Part shown: piece after piece, positions 45,077 through 50,997 of the stretch
How positions within the stretch are numbered: the stretch's first letter is position 1
How the letters are laid out: each line of letters begins with the position of its first letter
Assembly: GCA_903842945.1 (NCBI GenBank)
Contig: CAIMNS010000164.1
Location: forward strand, 1-50,997
Length of the DNA stretch: 50,997 bases
Origin: an uncultured Burkholderiales bacterium
GTDB taxonomy: Bacteria > Pseudomonadota > Gammaproteobacteria > Burkholderiales > Burkholderiaceae_C
Direction: 5' to 3'
Notes under the pieces: generated by a model
The model's input: the letters and a program-made list of their open reading frames with translations, nothing else
Databases searched by the model: none
Told to the model about the DNA's origin: nothing
Position numbers and translations under genes: made by a program

Positions 45077-45766
45077 TCAGTCGATGTATTTCAATCCAGC
45101 CTTCTCTAAGGGTTCCCGCATCTTGTACATATCTAAGCCCAAGACGCCTGCTGCCAACTTTTCTCTTTTGGCACCCTCATTGTCTTCGCGGGCTTGAGCA
45201 GCATCGGCGGCCTGAGCGGCAATGTGCGCTGGCACCACCACCACACCATCGTCATCGGCCAACACCACATCGCCTGGACTGACAAGTGTGCCTGCACAAA
45301 CCACGGGGAAGTTCACTGAGCCAAGCGTTGCTTTGATGGTGCCTTTTGCGCTGATGCCCTTGCTCCATACAGGAAAGCCCATCTCGGTCAACTCTTTGAC
45401 GTCTCTGACACCGGCATCAATGATCAAGCCCTTCGCGCCCCTGGCCTTGAAAGATGTTGCCAAGAGATCGCCAAAGAAGCCGTCGCAATTGTCGGCACTC
45501 AGAGCCACAACAACGATGTCACCTGGATGAATTTGCTCCGCAGCCACGTGCAGCATCCAATTGTCCCCGGGGTGAACCAATACAGTCACTGCTGTTCCAG
45601 CCACTCTTGCGCCTGTGTAAATGGGTCGCATGTAGGCTTGCATCAAACCCACGCGGCCCATGGCTTCGTGAACGGTGGCAACGCCAAAATGCTCCAAACG
45701 CTTGACTTGAGCGGCATCGGCTCTTGTGATGCCACGCTTGACGCAACCCATGGTGTTCATTGACAT
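45077..45766 (-). CDS. ligK: 4-carboxy-4-hydroxy-2-oxoadipate aldolase/oxaloacetate decarboxylase
   Basis: A 229-residue class II aldolase of the RraA/HMG-CHA aldolase fold that splits 4-carboxy-4-hydroxy-2-oxoadipate into pyruvate and oxaloacetate, and may decarboxylate the oxaloacetate. Active-site segments are [40 protein letters not shown] (GxxRD metal/substrate loop) and [15 protein letters not shown] 45766 is used, with AAGGA upstream, in preference to TTG 45772. The gene follows ligJ by 40 bp. Confidence 0.92.
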   Translation of the reverse strand: MSMNTMGCVKRGITRADAAQVKRLEHFGVATVHEAMGRVGLMQAYMRPIYTGARVAGTAVTVLVHPGDNWMLHVAAEQIHPGDIVVVALSADNCDGFFGDLLATSFKARGAKGLIIDAGVRDVKELTEMGFPVWSKGISAKGTIKATLGSVNFPVVCAGTLVSPGDVVLADDDGVVVVPAHIAAQAADAAQAREDNEGAKREKLAAGVLGLDMYKMREPLEKAGLKYID

Positions 45767-45806
45767 GATCAATTCCTTTTATTTTTAAACTTGGTGATGC
45801 ACTGAA

Positions 45807-46853
45807 TCAACTATTTTTTGCTTTCAATGCCGCGTCCATTTTGGGGAACACTCGTCGGGCATTGCCTTCATACACCATGTAACGCTCTTGCGCATTCAAG
45901 TGCGGGGTGGATTCAATGTAGCGCTTGGTGTCATCAAAATAGTGACCCGTTTCTGGGTCAATCCCACGAACGGCACCAATCATTTCACTGGCAAACAAAA
46001 TGTTTTTCACTGGAATGACCTTGGTCAAGAGGTCAATGCCTGGTTGGTGGTAAACACAGGTGTCAAAATAGATGTTGTTCAACAAATGCTCAGACAAAAG
46101 TGGTTTTTTCAACTCTTGGGCCAAACCTCTGAATCGGCCCCAGTGGTAAGGAACTGCGCCGCCGCCATGAGGAATCAAGAAACGAAGTGTTGGAAAATCT
46201 TTGAACAAATCGGAGGTCAAGCACTGCATGAAAGCGGTCGTGTCGGCATTCAAATAGTGTGCACCTGTCGTATGAAAGCAAGCGTTGCAACTGGTCGACA
46301 CATGAACCATGGCTGGAATATCGTACTCCACCATCTTTTCGTAAATAGGATACCAATGTCGATCCGACAAAGGGGGTGAGGTCCAATGACCGCCGGATGG
46401 ATCTGGGTTCAAGTTGATACCAACAAAGCCATAGTCTTTCACACACTTGTCGATCTCGGCGATCGAAGTTTTGGGGTCCACCCCAGGAGACTGAGGCAGC
46501 ATGGCTGCCCCCATGAAGTTGTCAGGAAACAGTTGCGCCACGCGATAACACAACTCATTACAAATGGCCGCCCAAGTCGATGAGACTTGAAAGTCACCGA
46601 TGTGATGCGCCATGAAGCTGGCGCGTGGGCTGAAAATGGTGATGTCACTGCCGCGTTGCTTCATCAACTTCAATTGATTGGCCTCAATCGTTTCGCGCAG
46701 CTCGTCATCGCTGATTTTCAGATCCGCCACTTTGGGCATCATGGATGGATCTTTGATGCCAGCAATTTGCTTGTTTCTCCACTCTTCCAGCGCCTTTGGG
46801 GCGGTGGTGTAGTGGCCATGCACATCAATGATCAAGGGGTTGGTCGTGCTCAT
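45807..46853 (-). CDS. ligJ: 4-oxalomesaconate hydratase
   Basis: A 348-residue amidohydrolase-2-type hydratase that adds water to 4-oxalomesaconate to give 4-carboxy-4-hydroxy-2-oxoadipate. The metal motif IIDVHGHYTTAP opens the protein. VGINLNPDPSGGHW, FLIPHGGGAVPYHWGRFRGL and ILFASEMIGAVRGIDPETG are strongly LigJ-like. ATG 46853 follows GAAGGA. It is the first gene of the lig operon, with a leader of repeats (46877-46949). Confidence 0.93.
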   Translation of the reverse strand: MSTTNPLIIDVHGHYTTAPKALEEWRNKQIAGIKDPSMMPKVADLKISDDELRETIEANQLKLMKQRGSDITIFSPRASFMAHHIGDFQVSSTWAAICNELCYRVAQLFPDNFMGAAMLPQSPGVDPKTSIAEIDKCVKDYGFVGINLNPDPSGGHWTSPPLSDRHWYPIYEKMVEYDIPAMVHVSTSCNACFHTTGAHYLNADTTAFMQCLTSDLFKDFPTLRFLIPHGGGAVPYHWGRFRGLAQELKKPLLSEHLLNNIYFDTCVYHQPGIDLLTKVIPVKNILFASEMIGAVRGIDPETGHYFDDTKRYIESTPHLNAQERYMVYEGNARRVFPKMDAALKAKNS

Positions 46854-47153
46854 TGCTTATCCTTCGTAAAAAAATGCGCGCTCTTACGCTCTTAGAAAAA
46901 CGCTCCTGCGCTCATCTACAAAAACCTCTGACGCTCGAGGCCTAAAAAACGCCCCATCGACGTCAAAATCGATAGGGAAGATTCTAGAGATAAACAGACT
47001 TTAAAACGCTTTTGATAGCACTTAAAATCCTACGCCTTGCCACTATCTGATATAACAAAAATGCATAACATGGGTTAAAATATACAATTTATGACTAACC
47101 CAAAGGGCTTGGAGGCTTTTGAAGCCACCTAGAAACCTATCAATGTCAGAAAC
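46854..47153. promoter_or_regulatory. divergent ligJ/ligR control region
   Basis: This 300-bp gap must hold both promoters. The ligJ side contains a three-unit repeat (46877-46949). The ligR side has TAAC-ATGG-GTTA (47066-47077) and a longer TGGGTTA (47071-47077) / TAACCCA (47096-47102) pair, plausible LysR-type operator sequences. AT-rich TAAAATATACAAT between the arms may contain a -10. A small hairpin GGCTT-TTG-AAGCC (47114-47126) lies in the ligR leader. Confidence 0.5.
46877..46949. repeat. three imperfect 24-25 bp tandem repeats in the ligJ leader
   Basis: Units at 46877-46900, 46901-46924 and 46925-46949 each carry CGCTC pentamers and end in a run of five or six A. In units 1 and 2 two CGCTC copies start 8 nt apart (46879 and 46887; 46901 and 46909). 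Unit 3 keeps one CGCTC. Another A run (46868-46874) precedes unit 1. On the ligJ mRNA the pattern reads as U runs alternating with GAGCG. Confidence 0.65.
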
Positions 47154-48065
47154 ATGGATTTAAAACAAATTGAAGCCTTTGTGAGAGTCGCCGAATTGGG
47201 CAGCTTCACCAAAGCAGCGCTTGCCATGCAAGTTGCGCAGCCCCTGCTCAGTCGACACATCCGCCAGCTTGAGGTGGAGTTGCATCAAAGCCTCTTGATC
47301 CGAAACGGCCGCGGGGTCACACCCACCGAATCAGGCTTGTTGATGTTGGAACACGCCAGGGGCATTTTGTATCAAGTCGCCCTCGCCAAGGAGGAGTTGA
47401 GTGGCACCAGTGGCGCCTTGGCAGGCCCCATTTCGATAGGTTTGCCCCCCAGCCTATCCAGACTCATCACGGTCCCCTTGACCTTGGCCTTTAAAACCGC
47501 CCTGCCCCAAGCCAAGCTGTCCCTCACAGAAGGGTTTTCTGCTCTGATGTATGAAAGCCTGAGGGCTGGACGCATCGATATGGCAGTTTTGTACAACCCA
47601 GCTCCCTCACAGGACCTAGAGATGACGCAATTGCATGAAGATGCTTTGATCTTGATTGGTAGCAGCAAAGGGATCGGTCAAAAATCCCAAGTCCTCCTCA
47701 AGCCCAATCTCTTGTTGAAAGACTTGTGCGAACTGCCCTTGATCTTGCCAAGCAAACCCAATGCTTTCAGGTTGTTGATTGAAGTACAGATGCAAAAACT
47801 CAATGCTCGCCCAAAGATCGCATTAGAGATCGATGGCATCAACGCCATTTTAGAGCTGGTCAAAGAAGGTCTGGGCTTTGCGGTCCTGCCCACCTACACC
47901 CTCAATCAATTCCCCAATCCTGAAGTCTTCACCACCCATAGCATCCAAAGACCTCAACTGCTTTCTCAGTTGATGCTGGTGTGGTCCTCCAAAAGACCCA
48001 GCACAGGCACGCAACGGGTCGCCTTGGCTCTCACTCAAAAGGTCATCCAAGAAGCCCTGCAGTAA
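47154..48065 (+). CDS. ligR: LysR-family regulator of the lig operon
   Basis: A 303-residue LysR-type regulator with an N-terminal winged helix-turn-helix (LGSFTKAALAMQVAQPLLSR) and a periplasmic-binding-protein-like effector domain (about 90-290). It is divergent from ligJ across 300 bp, the arrangement expected for a LysR activator of that operon. In known systems LigR responds to protocatechuate or gallate. The effector is inferred here, and the symbol rests on context rather than on diagnostic residues. Confidence 0.8.
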   Translation: MDLKQIEAFVRVAELGSFTKAALAMQVAQPLLSRHIRQLEVELHQSLLIRNGRGVTPTESGLLMLEHARGILYQVALAKEELSGTSGALAGPISIGLPPSLSRLITVPLTLAFKTALPQAKLSLTEGFSALMYESLRAGRIDMAVLYNPAPSQDLEMTQLHEDALILIGSSKGIGQKSQVLLKPNLLLKDLCELPLILPSKPNAFRLLIEVQMQKLNARPKIALEIDGINAILELVKEGLGFAVLPTYTLNQFPNPEVFTTHSIQRPQLLSQLMLVWSSKRPSTGTQRVALALTQKVIQEALQ

Positions 48066-48116
48066 TTGAAGACGAAGGCCTCTTGTTCAATCGGGCAGTT
48101 CAACCCTTCCAAAAAC

Positions 48117-49049
48117 TCATGCTGGTTTTTGATCCAGATGAGCAATCAATGCATCTGCATAGTCTTGCCAAGGGGATTGGCCATGGATGCCCGCAAACAC
48201 GCCCTGGGCAGCCAACTGAGAGACCCAGTCTTGTTTATCCGCTATGGCTTGAGCCATGAAGGGCGAGGCCCCAGTTTCTTCAACCGTCACCGCCGACTCT
48301 CGCATCTCCTCGGCCCGTCTTTTACCGTGTTGAACAACGCGACTAAAAAGGTAAGCCCCTTGTTCAACCCAGTCAATGCCAGGCATGGTCTCTTTCAAAG
48401 TCGCCAACATGGCTTGCTCAACACCATAATGTCTTGCCGTTGTATAACTCTCAATGACCAAGGCCTCAAGCCCCTTGATCATGATGCTTCTGCACATTTT
48501 GATGGCACTGGCAACACCTAATTTTTCAGAAACGGCTTTTGCATCCCCCCCATAGGATTGAATCACGCTTGCCAAGTAATCGGCCTTGATGCCACCCAAC
48601 AACATGGGCACCTTGATGCCGTAAGGGGGCACCGAGGTCATCACGCCAGCCTCCACATAAAACGCACCTTTGGCATCAATCAATGCCGCACAGGCTTGTT
48701 TGGTTCCAGGGGAAGCAGAATTCAAGTCAATAAAAAATTGCCCAGGCTTGATGGTTTGACTCACTTCTTTGGCCACAGCCAAGGTGTTGGAGGCCGTGAC
48801 ACAAGACACAATCAGGTTGACGCCGTCGACCAAGTCCGCACAACCAGAAGCCCTCAAAATGCCCATGTCCCGAACTTGCTCAAGCGACTCTTGGTGTACC
48901 TTGGCGTTCTCAAAATTGGCGGACAACTTTAAATCCCAAACCTTCATACCCGTTTCAAGCTTGACTTTGTCCTTCCATCCTTTTGCAAATGTCTTGCCTA
49001 CCTCACCGAAACCAATCACTCCAATTCGCCATTTTGAAAAGTCTTCCAT
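48117..49049 (-). CDS. NAD(P)-dependent oxidoreductase, 6-phosphogluconate dehydrogenase/DUF1932 type
   Basis: A 310-residue beta-hydroxyacid-dehydrogenase-fold protein. The Rossmann motif GVIGFGEVGKTFAKGW is at the N-terminus, IKPGQFFIDLNSASPGTKQA lies in the substrate region, and the conserved Lys follows in AIKMCRSIMIKGLEALVIES. The C-terminal helical part resembles DUF1932. The substrate is unknown. ATG 49049 with AGGTG upstream is favoured over GTG 49061. It is the last gene of a unit with livG, livF and a Bug receptor, which suggests oxidation or reduction of the acid they take up. Confidence 0.78.
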   Translation of the reverse strand: MEDFSKWRIGVIGFGEVGKTFAKGWKDKVKLETGMKVWDLKLSANFENAKVHQESLEQVRDMGILRASGCADLVDGVNLIVSCVTASNTLAVAKEVSQTIKPGQFFIDLNSASPGTKQACAALIDAKGAFYVEAGVMTSVPPYGIKVPMLLGGIKADYLASVIQSYGGDAKAVSEKLGVASAIKMCRSIMIKGLEALVIESYTTARHYGVEQAMLATLKETMPGIDWVEQGAYLFSRVVQHGKRRAEEMRESAVTVEETGASPFMAQAIADKQDWVSQLAAQGVFAGIHGQSPWQDYADALIAHLDQKPA

Positions 49050-49072
49050 CTTTGATCGCACCTTTGATTGAG

Positions 49073-50071
49073 TTATTGTTTTGAAATTGCAGCTTTTTCA
49101 ATCACCTTGCCCCAAATTTTGATCTCCGAGATGTACCACTCCTGAGCTTGAGCGGGCGTCGATACTTTGGGGTTGATGTTGAGGTCTTGGAATTTTTTCT
49201 CTGTTTGCGGATCATGTAGCGCAACATTGATCTCCTTGTTCAATCGATCAACAATGGCTTTTGGCGTCTTTGCCGGTGCAGCCAAACCATTCCAAGAGGA
49301 TGCCACCAAGTTTTTATAGCCCAACTCTTTTGCGGTTGGAACATCAGGCAAGGCCAAATTTCTTTGCTCCGACGTCAACGCCAAGACTTTGAATGTTTTA
49401 GCTTTGATTTGCGCCATGACGGGCCCCAAAATTTCAACAGCCACATCCACTTGATTGCCCTTTAAGGCCGTCATCAATGCAGGCGTTCCATTAAAAGGCA
49501 CCACTTGCGCATCCAAGCCCGTGGTTGATTTGAACAACTCAGCAGTGAGGTTTTGAGTGCTCCCGATGTTGATGCTGCCAATGTTCAAGCTTACAGGTTT
49601 GCTCTTTGCGTATTGAATCACATCGGCCAAGGTGTTGAATTTAGACTCTGATGAACTCAGGATAGAAATATCAAAGGTCGCCAACAACCCCACATTGGTA
49701 AAGTCGTTCACGGGATCAAAGGGCAGGGATTTCATGAGTGTTGCACTGACAGCGGTTCCATTGGAGATCAACAGCAAGGTGTGCCCGTCTGCCTCTGCCT
49801 TGGCCACCACATCCGCGGCGACCACCCCGCCAGCACCGGGCCTGTTTTCAACCACAACCGGTTGGCCCAACCCCTCAGACATTTTTTGAGCAATGACACG
49901 TGCGGTCAAATCGGCCACGCCTCCCGCCCCAAAGGGGACCACGATTTTAATGGGCTTACTTGGAAAATTCACCCCTGTTGAATTGGGCTGTGCGTGCAAC
50001 GCGCCGCACAAACTCATCAGCGCTAAAACTTTCAAGCCCTTCCCAAAAGATCTGATCCACAATGATTTCAT
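49073..50071 (-). CDS. Bug/TctC-family periplasmic solute-binding protein (4)
   Basis: A 332-residue receptor with signal peptide (VLALMSLCGALHAQ) and mature start PIKIVVPFGAGGVADLTARV. The segment VVENRPGAGGVVAADVVAKA is the classic Bug ligand-loop continuation. It follows livF by 57 bp and precedes the DUF1932 gene by 23 bp on the same strand. Being beside an ABC transporter of the Liv type rather than TctAB is unusual, so its translocating partner is unclear. Confidence 0.88.
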   Translation of the reverse strand: MKSLWIRSFGKGLKVLALMSLCGALHAQPNSTGVNFPSKPIKIVVPFGAGGVADLTARVIAQKMSEGLGQPVVVENRPGAGGVVAADVVAKAEADGHTLLLISNGTAVSATLMKSLPFDPVNDFTNVGLLATFDISILSSSESKFNTLADVIQYAKSKPVSLNIGSINIGSTQNLTAELFKSTTGLDAQVVPFNGTPALMTALKGNQVDVAVEILGPVMAQIKAKTFKVLALTSEQRNLALPDVPTAKELGYKNLVASSWNGLAAPAKTPKAIVDRLNKEINVALHDPQTEKKFQDLNINPKVSTPAQAQEWYISEIKIWGKVIEKAAISKQ

Positions 50072-50128
50072 GACTGACTTTCAAATGATTTTTTTATTGG
50101 CCATGCAACAACGCAGGCCAGCTTTGGT

Positions 50129-50854
50129 TCACTGTACACCCAAAAGGTGCTCCAAAAGAGCCGGTTGTTTCAAGAGGGTCTCAGCACGCTCGAACAAAGC
50201 CACTTGACCTCGTTCTAATACCAAAGCTTGATCGGAAATAGAAAGGATCATTTGAGGATGCTGCTCAACAACGATGGCAGAGATGCCCTCTTCTCGAGTG
50301 ATCTTCTTCAAGGCCATCAGCAACTCCTCAACAATGATAGGTGCCAGGCCTTCGAGAGGTTCATCAAGAAGCAGGACCCTTGGATTGACCATCAAAGCCC
50401 TGGCAACTGCCAACATCTGTTGCTCACCCCCAGAGAGTTGGCCACCCAAATTGCCTTGTCGCTCTTTTAACCTAGGAAAGAGCTGATAGACCCTCTCGGT
50501 GTTCCAGCCCTGTTGAGAATGAACGTATCTCTCTACCGCGGTTAAATTCTCATGGACGCTCAAGGACTTGAAGATATTTCTTTCTTGCGGCACCCAACCA
50601 ATGCCGCCTTGTGACAACTTTCGCACGCGCTCATATGGCGTCCAGCTTTCAATCGCGACATCGCCCAGCTTGATTTGACCTGCATGCCGCTTGGTCACGC
50701 CAATCAAGGTGTTGATCAGTGTGGTTTTACCCACCCCATTGCGACCTAAAAGCGCCAAGGTTTCGCCTTCTTTAAGTGTAAAGTCAATGTTGGAGATGAT
50801 CACAGCTTGCGCATAGCCGGCTGTCAAGCCTGAGACTTGCAGGAGTTCACTCAT
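50129..50854 (-). CDS. livF: branched-chain amino acid-type ABC transporter ATP-binding protein
   Basis: A 241-residue LivF-type ATPase. Walker A is GRNGVGKTTL, the signature motif LSGGEQQ, Walker B RVLLLDEPLEGLAP, and the switch His lies in VVEQHP. It powers uptake of a hydrophobic or aromatic carboxylate through LivH/LivM-like permeases upstream of the window. The start ATG 50854 overlaps the end of livG (ATGAGTGA). Confidence 0.88.
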   Translation of the reverse strand: MSELLQVSGLTAGYAQAVIISNIDFTLKEGETLALLGRNGVGKTTLINTLIGVTKRHAGQIKLGDVAIESWTPYERVRKLSQGGIGWVPQERNIFKSLSVHENLTAVERYVHSQQGWNTERVYQLFPRLKERQGNLGGQLSGGEQQMLAVARALMVNPRVLLLDEPLEGLAPIIVEELLMALKKITREEGISAIVVEQHPQMILSISDQALVLERGQVALFERAETLLKQPALLEHLLGVQ

Positions 50855-50997
50855 TGAAAGCTCCATGAACGCCGCCCTGACCCAAATACACTTCCTTCAC
50901 GCGTTCATCTTTGGCCATGTCACTGGGTTGACCAGAGCATAAAACACCACCATTGACCAACACCGTCATTTGCTTGGCGAAACTGAACACCAAGTCC
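50847..50997 (-). CDS. livG: branched-chain amino acid-type ABC transporter ATP-binding protein, C-terminal part
   Basis: Only the last 50 codons are in the window, ending FNE-stop at 50847. The segment QMTVLVNGGVLCSGQPSDMA and the final VYLGQGG fit the C-terminus of LivG ATPases, which pair with LivF. The frame runs off the right edge. The stop overlaps the livF start by 8 bp. Confidence 0.75.
   Translation of the reverse strand, partial: DLVFSFAKQMTVLVNGGVLCSGQPSDMAKDERVKEVYLGQGGVHGAFNE

Noticed and set aside
46877-46949. CRISPR array in the ligJ leader
   Set aside because: Units are tandem without unique spacers, only three in number, imperfect, and no cas genes are present.

Overview
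The window is a piece of a bacterial chromosome, most likely from the order Burkholderiales (Betaproteobacteria), with a Comamonadaceae-like gene content; the genus cannot be told from the sequence alone. Pointers are: an EarP/EF-P pair with Arg32 in EF-P, a phasin and a 3-hydroxybutyrate dehydrogenase (polyhydroxyalkanoate metabolism), a sigma-70 factor with a long Lys/Ala/Pro-rich N-terminus, four Bug/TctC-type periplasmic receptors without TctAB partners, and a meta-cleavage protocatechuate cluster arranged like the pmd genes of Comamonas.

Left edge (1-1337): an AT-rich TetR-type regulator runs into a truncated IS110-family transposase, followed by tRNA-Val(GAC). This looks like an insertion scar beside a tRNA gene.

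Housekeeping block (1338-30042): relA; bdhA; ispD-ispF; mfd-serB; uvrC; earP; efp; a LOG-family gene; an MFS transporter-rmuC-2-hydroxyacid dehydrogenase operon; nhaD; pncB; a nitroreductase-thioesterase pair; a histone-deacetylase-family hydrolase; a phasin; a patatin-like lipoprotein; dnaG and rpoD. Most are ordinary. The phasin promoter region carries an unusual set of repeats and a 20-bp palindrome, and clear hairpin-plus-T-tract terminators follow the phasin gene and rpoD.

Catabolic block A (30181-39443): a seven-gene minus-strand operon reads Bug receptor -> UbiD-family decarboxylase -> FAD, 2Fe-2S and molybdopterin subunits of a xanthine-oxidase-family hydroxylase -> enoyl-CoA hydratase-like protein -> CoxG-like protein. 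The substrate is unknown. The gene set resembles furan-2,5-dicarboxylate/2-furoate degradation (hmf genes) but lacks a CoA ligase and UbiX. It is the best candidate here for an undescribed pathway.

Catabolic block B (39682-48065): a minus-strand operon ligJ-ligK-bug-ligI-ligA-ligB-ligC-aldo/keto reductase encodes the protocatechuate 4,5-cleavage pathway to pyruvate and oxaloacetate, with a divergent LysR regulator. A Bug receptor gene sits inside it, and the oxalomesaconate tautomerase gene (ligU/pmdU) is not seen. The ligJ leader carries a three-unit repeat of about 24 bp.

Right edge (48117-50997): an operon of livG (partial) -> livF -> bug -> DUF1932-type NAD-binding dehydrogenase, probably for uptake and metabolism of another organic acid. 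The two catabolic blocks plausibly feed one another (substrate hydroxylation/decarboxylation, then ring cleavage), but this is inference.
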